Of a stretch of DNA of 53,596 bases, positions 9,341 through 17,239 are shown piece after piece. The DNA is from an uncultured Opitutales bacterium. GTDB taxonomy: Bacteria; Verrucomicrobiota; Verrucomicrobiia; Opitutales; UBA953. The translations under genes and the position numbers were made by a program. How positions within the stretch are numbered: position 1 is the first letter of the stretch; every line of letters starts with the position of its first letter. The notes under the pieces were generated by a model, which did not search any database, was not told the DNA's origin, and saw only the letters and a list, made by a program, of their open reading frames with translations. The DNA lies in contig CAKUQY010000012.1 of assembly GCA_934675585.1 (NCBI GenBank), forward strand, positions 1 through 53,596, written 5' to 3'.

Positions 9341-9416
9341 TGGTGGGCCCAGCAGGGTTCGAACCTGCGACCAAGGAATTATGAGTTCCCTGCTCTAACC
9401 GCTGAGCTATAGGCCC
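9341..9416 (-). tRNA. tRNA-Ile2 (anticodon CAU, lysidine type)
   Basis: The 76-nt gene folds into a full cloverleaf with an encoded CCA end. The acceptor stem is GGGCCTA/TGGGCCC, the D arm TAGCTCAGCGGTTAGAGC, the anticodon loop CTCATAA and the T arm GCAGGTTCGAACCCTGC. The CAU anticodon could mean Met, but the acceptor and D-arm sequence matches the remembered tRNA-Ile2 (ileX-type) family, where TilS changes the C to lysidine so it reads AUA. The anticodon stem includes a GGGAAC motif (GGGAACTCAT). The gene follows trkH by 6 nt on the same strand and may share its transcript. Confidence 0.93.
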
Positions 9417-9422
9417 TAAAAA

Positions 9423-11204
9423 TTAAAGTGTGATCGTTGTTTCTGGATAACGCGCGCCATTGTTTGGGTTGCGTTTAAAAATAAACGATGCGAAGAACAG
9501 CAATACACCTATTCTACCAATAAACATGGCAAAAATTAAGCATAATTTTGCGCCCCAACACAAATAGGGCGTAATTCCGCAAGAAAGTCCCACCGTTGCC
9601 ACTGCCGAAACGGCTTCAAAAAAGACATCGCGCATATCAAATTCGGGATGCAATGCACTCAAAATCACCGAAACAACGCCCACCATCGCAAGCGTTAAAA
9701 GCACAATTGCAAGCGCTTGGTTGGCGATATCACTGTCCAAACGACGTCCAAAAATTTCCAAATCCCGACGTCCCAACAAATATTGTTTCAACGCCAAAAT
9801 CGCAATTGCAAATGTCGTTACTTTAATACCGCCCGCGGTTGAAAATGGCGCGCCACCAATAAACATCAACACCATCAACACAAACAACGATGCGTGGGTA
9901 AGATTGCCCGTGTTCCCGATATCAAAACCCGTTGTGCGCGAAGCCACCGATAAAAATACCATGCGCCCAAATTCTTCTTGTTGCGTCAACCACATCAAAA
10001 GCGCACCAATCAACGAAACCCAAATTGTCGTCGTCAGCACAACGCGCGTATGCGTCGTTAAGCGCGCGGGAACGTAATCAACGCGCGGGAACAAGCGACG
10101 ACGCAAACGACTCCACACCACCAACGACAAGTCGCGCACCACCGGAAAACCCAGCGCGCCCAAAATCATCAAGACCGAAACACTGCTCAAAAGCGTTGAA
10201 CATTGACTCACCCCAGGATCTGAAAGTCCACTCGGCAACGTCGAAAAACCCGAATTACAAAACGCCGTAATCGCGTGGAAAAGTGAAAAAAATACAGGAT
10301 TTTCAATGGCTGGATTTCCAACAACCGAATAATAAATCGCCACCGCGCCAATCGATTCGGTAATAAAAGTAAAAAGCACCACCGTCAACAATGTAACGCC
10401 AATACTTGAAACATTGCGCTCGCTAAACAAATCGCCAAACGCAAAACGATTGCGAATCGACAAACCACCATCAAAGAAAAACGCAAAAAAGTAAATAATC
10501 ACCATCACGCCCAAACCACCCAACTGACAAAGCACCGCCAAAATCGTTTGTCCCGTCAACGAAAGCGTCGCCGGCAAACATTCCACGGGAACAAGCCCTG
10601 TCACGCAAACCGCACTCGTCGCAAAAAAGAGCGCGTCAATAAAACTCAAACCCTCATTGCCCACCGTTGTCGCATTCGGCATCAACAACAACGCCGTGCC
10701 AATATAAATCAACAACGCAAAACTTAAAATAAAAATCAAACCCGGCGACAACGAAACATTTTGCAAACACCGCAAACCACGCAACAAACCCAAAACAACC
10801 ACAATGCAATGCATCGCAATTTCCGTTCCCGCCAACGACGAACTAAAATTAAAACCATTCACCAACGCCCCCAAAATACCCGCCAGCGGGAACGCCAACA
10901 TCGCCACCAACAAAACCGCTTCCAATTTGTGTTCCCACAAATAATAAAATAACGGACGCTTTGTCATGCTAATGCGCACAACTTCTTGCAGCCAAAACAG
11001 CAACACACAAGCCAACGAAATCACGCGCGCATAAACCGCAAAAATACTCTCATCAAGCGTATAACCTACCGTTGTTGCCAACTCGCCCGACGACAAAATA
11101 AAACACAACACCATTATCGCCGAAGTCCAAAACGACAAACGTTCCACCACCGCACGCTTCCAAAAACGGCGCGGAAAACGGCGAGTTTTTAACGATAATC
11201 GCAT
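9423..11204 (-). CDS. TrkH/KtrB-family potassium uptake protein
   Basis: This is the ion-conducting subunit of a Trk/Ktr potassium transporter in the inner membrane. The 593-residue protein has at least ten hydrophobic segments. The family's four pore loops, each with a selectivity glycine, are visible: TSAVCVTGLVPVE, AITAFCNSGFSTLP, SVASRTTGFDIGN and VSAVATVGLSCGIT. The N-terminus has two to four additional helices compared with KtrB, as in some TrkH homologues. The usual regulatory partner TrkA/KtrA (RCK domain) is not adjacent. A terminator separates trkH from the upstream rpmG. The start is the only plausible ATG at the family N-terminus; no Shine-Dalgarno sequence precedes it. Confidence 0.9.
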   Translation of the reverse strand: MRLSLKTRRFPRRFWKRAVVERLSFWTSAIMVLCFILSSGELATTVGYTLDESIFAVYARVISLACVLLFWLQEVVRISMTKRPLFYYLWEHKLEAVLLVAMLAFPLAGILGALVNGFNFSSSLAGTEIAMHCIVVVLGLLRGLRCLQNVSLSPGLIFILSFALLIYIGTALLLMPNATTVGNEGLSFIDALFFATSAVCVTGLVPVECLPATLSLTGQTILAVLCQLGGLGVMVIIYFFAFFFDGGLSIRNRFAFGDLFSERNVSSIGVTLLTVVLFTFITESIGAVAIYYSVVGNPAIENPVFFSLFHAITAFCNSGFSTLPSGLSDPGVSQCSTLLSSVSVLMILGALGFPVVRDLSLVVWSRLRRRLFPRVDYVPARLTTHTRVVLTTTIWVSLIGALLMWLTQQEEFGRMVFLSVASRTTGFDIGNTGNLTHASLFVLMVLMFIGGAPFSTAGGIKVTTFAIAILALKQYLLGRRDLEIFGRRLDSDIANQALAIVLLTLAMVGVVSVILSALHPEFDMRDVFFEAVSAVATVGLSCGITPYLCWGAKLCLIFAMFIGRIGVLLFFASFIFKRNPNNGARYPETTITL

Positions 11205-11232
11205 TTGTGAAAATTTAGATTTAAAAAGGAAA

Positions 11233-11254
11233 AAGCTCGCGTTCCCGCGAGCTT
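11233..11254 (-). terminator. rpmG terminator built on the GGGAAC motif
   Basis: A perfect 9-bp stem AAGCTCGCG/CGCGAGCTT encloses the 4-nt loop TTCC, so the hairpin apex is a motif copy (GCGTTCCCGC). On the minus strand the stem is followed by TTTTTCC. It lies 43 nt after the rpmG stop. Confidence 0.8.
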
Positions 11255-11297
11255 AACCTTAATCAAACTATTATGAAAAAAATCTAAATAAAGAGAA

Positions 11298-11468
11298 TTA
11301 ACCCTTAATCTCGCGGTGAAGCGTGCGACGACGAAGCGAAGGATTGTATTTCATCTTTTCAACTTTTTCTTGCATCGTCTTCTTGTTGCGAGTTGTCATG
11401 TAGCGTGAAGGATTTTTACCTTCCTTGCGCGCTTCTGTGCATTCGATAATAACGGTTTCGCGTGGCAT
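11298..11468 (-). CDS. rpmG: 50S ribosomal protein L33
   Basis: A 56-residue basic protein begins MPRETVIIECTEARKEG and ends RRRTLHREIKG, matching the conserved L33 pattern, including the MTTRNKKT segment in the middle. L33 sits near the E site of the large ribosomal subunit. Only one Cys (C10) is present, so this is the zinc-free form. No GGGAAC motif copy occurs in this short, highly constrained gene. A possible promoter TTGTGG-18-TATTAT (11493-11522, minus strand) lies upstream. The gene is followed by its own terminator. Confidence 0.96.
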   Translation of the reverse strand: MPRETVIIECTEARKEGKNPSRYMTTRNKKTMQEKVEKMKYNPSLRRRTLHREIKG

Positions 11469-11522
11469 AACGTTTTGTAAATTAAATTGTTAATAATAAA
11501 TCGTTATTCTATTTTGCCACAA

Positions 11523-11819
11523 CGCGAAATATAAAGCAAGCAAAAAAATTAACCGTTCCCGCCAAAGTTTTTTTATTTACAATTTTAAAGCACGCAGGAA
11601 CGGGGATTTATTTCTCCCACAGATCTCACTGATTTCATAGATTTTTATTGGCACGGGAACGCGGGATTTTTTCTCACGCAGATCTCGCCGATTTTGCAGA
11701 TTTTTTATCTTTCGCGGGAACGCGAGATTTTTTCACGCAGTTCCCGCCGATTGCGCGCATTTTATGGGAGGATACGCGTCTTGCGTATCCAATTTTATTT
11801 TCAATCCACAAACTTTACA
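11523..11819. repeat. Intergenic degenerate repeats
   Basis: No gene is seen. Three variants of a sequence like ACGCAGATCTCGCCGATTT each follow a GCGGGAACGCG motif copy (11640-11760), resembling the repeats upstream of tgt and of the autotransporter's downstream gap. Confidence 0.55.
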
Positions 11820-12105
11820 GTGCCGAAGGCGCTAAAATTGCGGGAACGCGTTCCCGCAATGGCTAATCCCCACAAAAGCTCGCGAGAAGGCGAGCCTGTG
11901 GGGGTAGATCAAAAATAAAATCAGTCCCGAAGGGAGTGAATAAAAAACACAAACCCTCGCGGCAAAGTTGCGCGTTCCACGCGCTCCCGTACAACATCAA
12001 AAAATATTTGCGCAATTTTGTGTTTCTTTTGCGCAATTGGCGTTGAAAAAATCCCATTCCCGCCATTCTCTCGCCCCTTGTGGCGAACTTAAAAAGTTCT
12101 CCTCC
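11820..12105 (+). repeat. Intergenic mosaic repeat, left copy
   Basis: This block is an inverted partner of 13783-14186. Shared pieces are the motif palindrome GCGGGAACGCGTTCCCGC followed by AATGGCTAA and CCCCACAAAAGCTCGCG; the hairpin-like CAGTCCCGAAGGGAGTGA; and about 170 nt including TTTGCGCAATTTTGTG and GGCGTTGAAAAAATCCCATT. The two copies bracket the acyl carrier protein and ketosynthase genes. A short frame inside both copies is conserved only because the repeat is, so it is not called as a gene. Confidence 0.75.
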
Positions 12106-12117
12106 TTGATAAAAAAC

Positions 12118-12153
12118 ACGCGTTCCCGCAAAGTTGCCTTCACGGGAACGCGT
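12118..12153 (-). terminator. Acyl carrier protein gene terminator from an inverted motif pair
   Basis: Two motif copies in inverted orientation form an 11-bp stem ACGCGTTCCCG/CGGGAACGCGT with a 14-nt loop. On the minus strand it is followed by GTTTTTT. It lies 24 nt after the stop of the acyl carrier protein gene. Confidence 0.85.
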
Positions 12154-12176
12154 TTTGTTTAATTTTTATTAAAAAA

Positions 12177-12434
12177 TTAGATTCCTTTTTCTGCAAATTT
12201 TGGCGCGAGATATTCTGCGCAACTATCAAGCGAAGCAAGACGCGGGTAATCGATTTCAGGAACTTCGATGCCGTATTTTTTGCGGAGTTCCATCACAATG
12301 TCCAAAAAGTCCATCGAATCGAGTGTCAATTGGTCGCGCAAACGCACTTCTGGCTTAACATTTGAGAGATCTTCATCGGGAGCGATATCTGCCACGATGT
12401 CGAGGACGATTTTTTTAATAGATTCAGCTGTCAT
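12177..12434 (-). CDS. Acyl carrier protein
   Basis: This 85-residue acidic protein carries acyl chains on a phosphopantetheine arm attached to Ser40 in LTLDSMDFLDIV. The DSMDF sequence replaces the housekeeping DSLD(T/F), and the gene is paired with a ketosynthase rather than set in a fabD-fabG-acpP cluster. It may therefore serve a specialised acyl or polyketide-like pathway instead of, or as well as, general fatty acid synthesis. It lies 21 nt after the ketosynthase gene and is probably translated from the same message. It contains no GGGAAC motif copy. Confidence 0.9.
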   Translation of the reverse strand: MTAESIKKIVLDIVADIAPDEDLSNVKPEVRLRDQLTLDSMDFLDIVMELRKKYGIEVPEIDYPRLASLDSCAEYLAPKFAEKGI

Positions 12435-12455
12435 AAGATTAGTTTTTGTTAGTTG

Positions 12456-13688
12456 TTAAAATTTTTTCACGATGAGCGTTGAGTTGATGCCCAACATGCC
12501 AAACGAATTGTTCAAAATGTATTCCACTTTTTCAGCTTTTTGCGGCTTGCCGATAACAAGTGTCGGGAACGCGCATTCGGGATCGAGTTCGTCAATATTG
12601 ATACAAGGGTGCACGAGCTGGTCATCGAAAGCGCCAAGATTGCCCGCCAATTCGAGCGTTCCCGCGGCACCCATACAGTGTCCAATAAAACCTTTTGTAT
12701 TATTAACGTAAGTCGTTGGGCAATTTGCAAAAACGTCGCGCATAGCAATCATTTCTTGAATGTCGCCTTTTGCCGTTCCCGTCGCGTGCGTGTTGACGAT
12801 GTCGATATCTTGCGCTTGCAATCCTGCACGTTTGAGCGCAGCGCGCATACATTCTGCTTGGCGAATCGGATCTGGCAAAACCGTATCGCCCGCGTCCGAA
12901 TTAATATGCCAACCGACAATTTCGCAAATAATTTTTGCACCGCGCGCCAATGCGTCATCGAGGCGTTCGAGCGTATAAACGCAACCGCCTTCCGAAACCA
13001 CAATGCCGTTGCGCGATTTGTCGAAAGGACGCGACGCTTTGTTGGGATCGTCATTTGCCGCCAACGCTGTTTGATTTTTAAATCCTGCAAAAATACCAAA
13101 CGTTCCCGGCGATTCAGAAACGCCGCCCGCAATTGCCAAATCAACTTCGCCCAATTGCAACATTTGTGCCGCTTGAATCAAGCCCGCGTTACCCGCCGCA
13201 CAAGCCGCGCCAATCGTGTAATGCGGTCCCGTGATGCCCATGTTAATAGTAATTTCGCCCGCGGGATTATTTGCCACCGTGCGCGGATTATGATGATGAC
13301 TCCAAAATTTCGTATCGTAACCAAATTGCGAAATCGTGTAAATTTCGTTCTCGGTTTCGACGTTCCCGTGCTCTGTAGTGCCGATGTAAACGCCAATGCG
13401 CGATTTGTCAAAATTTGCAAAATCGATGCCCGAATCATTCACCGCTTCATGAGCGCAATAAATGCCAATCGAACCCGCACGCGTCGATGTGCGCAACTCT
13501 TTGCGCGATTGATAACGCGTCTTTTCATAATCGCAAATTCCCGCAGGATGTTTGCCCATATAACGCACATCAATGACGCTAATATTTGCCGTTCCCGCAA
13601 GCAAATTCGCGCGGAACTCCGCAATATTGTTGCCATTGGGAGCCGTCAAGCCGACACCTGTAATTACGATGCGTGGAAGAGTTGCCAT
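12456..13688 (-). CDS. Beta-ketoacyl-ACP synthase (FabF/KAS II-like)
   Basis: This condensing enzyme elongates acyl-ACP with malonyl-ACP in the cytoplasm. The 410-residue thiolase-fold protein has a Cys-His-His catalytic triad: C163 in IGAACAAGNAG, H301 in NTHATGTAKGD and H337 in NTKGFIGHCMGAAG. The nucleophile context is GAACAAG rather than the usual TACASS, so it is a divergent family member. It pairs with the ACP gene 21 nt downstream and both are enclosed by an inverted pair of intergenic repeats. Primary fatty acid synthesis and a specialised acyl product both remain possible. A strong promoter TTGACA-17-TTTAAT lies just before the ATG, leaving almost no leader. Confidence 0.9.
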   Translation of the reverse strand: MATLPRIVITGVGLTAPNGNNIAEFRANLLAGTANISVIDVRYMGKHPAGICDYEKTRYQSRKELRTSTRAGSIGIYCAHEAVNDSGIDFANFDKSRIGVYIGTTEHGNVETENEIYTISQFGYDTKFWSHHHNPRTVANNPAGEITINMGITGPHYTIGAACAAGNAGLIQAAQMLQLGEVDLAIAGGVSESPGTFGIFAGFKNQTALAANDDPNKASRPFDKSRNGIVVSEGGCVYTLERLDDALARGAKIICEIVGWHINSDAGDTVLPDPIRQAECMRAALKRAGLQAQDIDIVNTHATGTAKGDIQEMIAMRDVFANCPTTYVNNTKGFIGHCMGAAGTLELAGNLGAFDDQLVHPCINIDELDPECAFPTLVIGKPQKAEKVEYILNNSFGMLGINSTLIVKKF

Positions 13689-13697
13689 ATCTGTTCA

Positions 13698-13726
13698 ATT
13701 AAACCATAATTTGACAACTCTGTCAA
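13698..13726 (-). promoter_or_regulatory. Promoter of the ketosynthase-ACP operon
   Basis: TTGACA and TTTAAT on the minus strand are exactly 17 bp apart; the -10 ends 9 nt before the ATG. The predicted transcript would have a 2-3 nt leader. The overlapping inverted sequence TTGACAGAGTTGTCAA could be an operator. Confidence 0.6.
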
Positions 13727-13782
13727 AGTGCAAATCATTTTCGCGTTCTCGCGCGAAAGCGCCTGCGGCAAAAAGGGTTTTG

Positions 13783-14186
13783 GGAGGTGGACTTTTTAAG
13801 TTCGCTGCGTGGGGCGAGAGAACGGCGGGAACGAGATTTTTTCAACGCCAATTGCGCAAAAGAAACACAAAATTACGCAAATATTTTTTTGATGTTGTGC
13901 GGGAGCGCGTGGACCGCGCAACTCGAATAAGAGTGGCTTTTAACCTGCGGGAACGTCAAAACCCACGCGCGTGGACCGCGCAACTTTGCCGCGCCGTTCC
14001 CGCGAAGTTTTTTTAGTTCACTCCCTTCGGGACTGATGTTATTTTGTTCTTACCCCCACACGCGAGACGCGCATTCGCGCGACTATGACGATGACAATGA
14101 CGATGACCGAGTTTGAAAATAACTGAAATAAAATTCGCTCGCTTTTGTGGGGGTTAGCCATCGCGGGAACGCGTTCCCGCGAATTA
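13783..14186 (-). repeat. Intergenic mosaic repeat, right copy
   Basis: This is the inverted counterpart of 11820-12105, longer because of an internal duplication of CGCGTGGACCGCGCAACT and an insert with GACGATGACAATGACGATG. It ends with the motif palindrome CGCGGGAACGCGTTCCCGCG (14162-14181), which abuts the mnmA stop codon and may form a hairpin there. No gene is seen in the interval. Confidence 0.75.
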
Positions 14187-15263
14187 AATATAAACGCCGC
14201 CGCCGAGCAAAACTTCGCCATCGTAGAGCGCAAGAATTTGTCCAGGCGCGATCCCGCGTTGCGTTTCGTGATAAATAATGTGCGCGCCGCCGTTCCCGTC
14301 AGGCACAAATGTAATCGGCGTTGATTTATCACGGTAACGCACGCGCGCTAAAATTTCACATTTTTCGGTAATTGGATGATTTACCCACGATAAATTTTGC
14401 ACCCACGATTCGTTAACGTAAAGCCCTGTCGCTGTTTCTGGATGATCAAACGCAACCACCAATTCATTCGTGTCAAAACGTTTCGCGGTAACAACATAAT
14501 ATTCGTTGTCGGTATTTGACGGAATATTAATGCCTTTGCGCTGCCCGAGCGTGTAATGGTAAAGTCCGCGATGCTCACCCAAAATTTTGCCAACCGTATT
14601 AACGATAGGGCCAGGTTTTTGCGGAATATATTGCTCCAAAAAATCATTGATGCGAATTTTGCCAATAAAGCAAATTCCTTGGCTGTCTTTGCGTTTTGCA
14701 TTTGGCAAACCTGCCTCTGCTGCGAGCGAACGCAATTCAGGTTTCAACAAATGTCCCACGGGATAAAGCGCGCGTTTTAATTGTTCTTGACGCAAAAGTG
14801 CGAGAAAATAAGTTTGGTCTTTGTTGGGGTCAACGCCGCAAAGAATATCCGCGCTCCCGTCAGGATTATCGCGCCGCCGCGCATAATGGCCTGTTGCGAC
14901 AAAATCAAATCCGTCCGCAAACGCTTTGCGCGCAAACACGCCAAATTTCATTTCGCGATTGCACATCACATCAGGATTTGGCGTGATTCCAGAACGATAA
15001 CCATCTACCAAATAACTCACAATATGTTCCCGATAATCTTTAATTAAATCGACAACTTTAAACGGGATTCTCAAAAATTCTGCCACACTACTTGCGTTTG
15101 CGACATCTTCTTCCCACGGGCATTCTCCCAAAAATTTTCCGCCCTCTTCGTTCATCCAAGTGCGCATGTACGCCGCGTGAACCTCGTGGCCTGCGCGTTT
15201 TAACAACAACGCCGCCACCGCACTATCAACACCGCCCGAAAGCGCCACCAAAACTTTTGCCAT
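14184..15263 (-). CDS. mnmA: tRNA-specific 2-thiouridylase MnmA
   Basis: MnmA thiolates U34 of Lys, Glu and Gln tRNAs using ATP and a sulfur relay. The ATG at 15263 gives 359 residues, the family length; an in-frame start further upstream would add 19 unrelated residues. The PP-loop is SGGVDS (9-14). The two catalytic Cys residues lie in [12 protein letters not shown] and DSQGICFIG. The C-terminal beta-barrel domain ends at LGGGVYI. A promoter TTGCGT-17-TAGAAT places the transcription start on the ATG itself. The gene lies downstream of the terminator of gpmI. Confidence 0.96.
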   Translation of the reverse strand: MAKVLVALSGGVDSAVAALLLKRAGHEVHAAYMRTWMNEEGGKFLGECPWEEDVANASSVAEFLRIPFKVVDLIKDYREHIVSYLVDGYRSGITPNPDVMCNREMKFGVFARKAFADGFDFVATGHYARRRDNPDGSADILCGVDPNKDQTYFLALLRQEQLKRALYPVGHLLKPELRSLAAEAGLPNAKRKDSQGICFIGKIRINDFLEQYIPQKPGPIVNTVGKILGEHRGLYHYTLGQRKGINIPSNTDNEYYVVTAKRFDTNELVVAFDHPETATGLYVNESWVQNLSWVNHPITEKCEILARVRYRDKSTPITFVPDGNGGAHIIYHETQRGIAPGQILALYDGEVLLGGGVYI

Positions 15264-15270
15264 AAATTTA

Positions 15271-15299
15271 ATTCTAAAATGTTCTTCGCGGGAACGCAA
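15271..15299 (-). promoter_or_regulatory. Putative leaderless mnmA promoter
   Basis: TTGCGT and TAGAAT on the minus strand are 17 bp apart, and only 7 nt separate the -10 from the ATG. The first base of the -35 to the spacer carries a GCGTTCCCG motif copy. Confidence 0.5.
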
Positions 15300-15320
15300 T
15301 TTTACGTTCATCTTAAACAA

Positions 15321-15347
15321 AAAAAGCGACGCTCAATGCGCCGCTTT
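15321..15347 (-). terminator. gpmI terminator
   Basis: On the minus strand a stem AAGCGGCGC/GCGTCGCTT (one G-T pair) with a short loop is followed by TTTTTTT. A motif palindrome CGTTCCCGCGGGAACG lies between it and the gpmI stop. Confidence 0.8.
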
Positions 15348-15381
15348 CTGTCGTTCCCGCGGGAACGCGTTTTTGTTTTTT

Positions 15382-16941
15382 TTATTTTACGATCAAGCTT
15401 TTGCCTGTCATTTCTGGTGGCACGGGAACGCCCATCATGTCAAGCAATGTTGGCGCAATATCGCAAAGCGCGCCACCATCTTGACGCAACTTTTTATCTT
15501 TAACGCCTGCGCCGTAAACAACGACTTCGACAGGGTTCAACGAGTGTTGCGTGTGAGGACCATTAGTTTTGGTGTCCCACATCACATCAACGTTCCCGTG
15601 GTCAGCCGTGACGAGCACATCGACGCCCATTTCGTCTGCCACTTTGAGAATGCGACCGATGCAAGCGTCAACCGTTTCAACCGCTTTAATAATCGCAGGT
15701 CTTTTGCCAGTGTGGCCCACCATGTCTGGATTTGCAAAGTTTGAAATAATCAACGCATATTTTTTTGAACGCAACGCATTGATAATCGATTCGCAAACGC
15801 CTTCTGCCGACATTTCTGGTTTCAAATCGTAAGTTGGCACTTCTTTGGTTGATGGAATTAAACCACGCTCTTCCAACGGGAACGGCTCATCGCGGTAATC
15901 GTTGAAGAAGAATGTTACGTGCGGGAACTTTTCTGTTTCTGCCGTGCGGTATTGCGTCAAACCTTGTTTCGCAATCCATTCACCCAAAATATTTGGCATT
16001 TTTTCTGGTTTTGGGAACACGACATTGGGGCAAAGACCTTTTTGATAATCGGTCATCGTTGCATAATAAATATCGAGTTTTTTCGCGCGCGCAAAACCAT
16101 CAAAATCGTCATTGATAAATGCGCGTGTCAATTCGCGTGGACGGTCGCCGCGGAAATTGAAGAACACCACAGAATCGCCGTCTTTAATCGTTCCCGCCGT
16201 TTCGATAAGCGTTGGCGTAACAAATTCATCGCCTTGCATCGAATCGTTGGTTGGATTTTTGTAGTAAGCTTCAACGGCTTCGATCGCCGAATTTGCCGTT
16301 GGCGCGTTCCCGCCAGTCAAGCAATTGTAAGCTTTTTCAACGCGGTCCCAGCGATTATCACGGTCCATCGCCCAAAAACGTCCTGCCACGGTTGCGATTT
16401 TGCCAAGTCCGATTTTTGCGCATTCGTCTTGCACTTCTTTCAAGAAACCCGTTCCCGAGGTTGGTGGCGAGTCGCGACCGTCCATAAATGCGTGAATGTA
16501 AGCGTCTTTCACGCCTGCCGTTTTTGCACCGCGCAACAAGCCGTAAAGATGTGGCAATGTCGAGTGAACGCCAGCCGCCGAAGCGAGCCCCATCAAATGC
16601 AATGCGCCGCCTGTTTTTTTAATATTTTCAAATGCTGCTTGCAAGACAGGATTTTTTGCCATGCCTTCGTCGGTCAAGCCCAAATCAATGCGCATAATTT
16701 CTTGTGGCACGATGCGACCTGCACCAATATTTTGGTGACCCACTTCCGAATTGCCCATAATGCCTTCTGGCAAGCCCACTGCGGGACCGTGCGCCGCAAC
16801 TTCTGTGCGTGGCCATTCTGCCGAAAGTTTGCGACAAACAGGAATATTCGCTACTTTAAGCGCGTTAAATTGATCTTCTGAATGATTGTGGTTTTCACCC
16901 CAACCGTCACGAATAATAAGTAAAACAGGTTTATAATTCAT
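15382..16941 (-). CDS. gpmI: 2,3-bisphosphoglycerate-independent phosphoglycerate mutase
   Basis: This glycolytic enzyme interconverts 3- and 2-phosphoglycerate by a Mn-dependent phosphoserine mechanism. The ATG at 16941 (519 residues) fits the family start [15 protein letters not shown]. The metal-binding Asp is in RDGWG and the catalytic Ser in [19 protein letters not shown] and [11 protein letters not shown] are substrate-binding segments. The second metal site is NPDMVGHTG and TADHGNVD. It is a single gene with its own promoter (TTGTCA-17-TATAAT, four to five nt of leader) and terminator. Confidence 0.97.
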   Translation of the reverse strand: MNYKPVLLIIRDGWGENHNHSEDQFNALKVANIPVCRKLSAEWPRTEVAAHGPAVGLPEGIMGNSEVGHQNIGAGRIVPQEIMRIDLGLTDEGMAKNPVLQAAFENIKKTGGALHLMGLASAAGVHSTLPHLYGLLRGAKTAGVKDAYIHAFMDGRDSPPTSGTGFLKEVQDECAKIGLGKIATVAGRFWAMDRDNRWDRVEKAYNCLTGGNAPTANSAIEAVEAYYKNPTNDSMQGDEFVTPTLIETAGTIKDGDSVVFFNFRGDRPRELTRAFINDDFDGFARAKKLDIYYATMTDYQKGLCPNVVFPKPEKMPNILGEWIAKQGLTQYRTAETEKFPHVTFFFNDYRDEPFPLEERGLIPSTKEVPTYDLKPEMSAEGVCESIINALRSKKYALIISNFANPDMVGHTGKRPAIIKAVETVDACIGRILKVADEMGVDVLVTADHGNVDVMWDTKTNGPHTQHSLNPVEVVVYGAGVKDKKLRQDGGALCDIAPTLLDMMGVPVPPEMTGKSLIVK

Positions 16942-16951
16942 AAGTAGTTCT

Positions 16952-16980
16952 ATTATAAATTGACAAGCGAAAATTGACAA
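16952..16980 (-). promoter_or_regulatory. gpmI promoter
   Basis: TTGTCA and a perfect TATAAT on the minus strand are 17 bp apart; the -10 ends 10 nt before the gpmI ATG, so the leader is only a few nucleotides. A second TTGTCA lies inside the spacer. Confidence 0.65.
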
Positions 16981-17025
16981 TTTTATTTAAACCAACAGAC
17001 TAAAACCAAAACTTAAAAACAACCT

Positions 17026-17144
17026 TTGTCGTAGCTAACGCTGTTTTCTAACGAAAACGTTCCCACGAGAAAATAAAATCCGTCGAAATATTTCATTATT
17101 CTCACGGGAACGCTCGCGTTAGCGAGTGGCGTTAGCTACGACAA
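17026..17144. repeat. 119-bp nested inverted repeat (MITE-like)
   Basis: The ends are perfect 16-bp inverted arms, TTGTCGTAGCTAACGC and its complement. Inside, a second imperfect stem pairs CGTTCCC-AC-GAGAA with TTCTC-AC-GGGAACG, and a small hairpin CTCGCGTTAGCGAG sits at one shoulder. The whole element can fold into one long hairpin, has no coding capacity and resembles a non-autonomous mobile or REP-like element. Confidence 0.75.
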
Positions 17145-17189
17145 CAATTGTTTTTTATCCATTCCCGCGTTCCCGTCGCATAAAAAAAT

Positions 17190-17221
17190 GCGTTCCCGCG
17201 AAGAAATTTTCACGGGAACGC
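17190..17221 (-). terminator. pntB terminator from an inverted motif pair
   Basis: The arms GCGTTCCCG and CGGGAACGC are two inverted motif copies with a 14-nt loop. On the minus strand a T7 run follows; on the plus strand T6 follows, so it could work both ways. It begins 19 nt after the pntB stop. Confidence 0.85.
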
Positions 17222-17239
17222 GTTTTTTATTAGCGATTT

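Noticed and set aside
9106..9384. Open frame ending GPAGFEPATKEL
   Set aside because: This is the well-known false translation across a tRNA gene on the opposite strand.
11863..12066. Short frame with RQLRKRNTKLRKYF, also seen at 13840-13890
   Set aside because: The similarity comes from the duplicated intergenic repeat; the frames differ in start and end and neither has a coding context.
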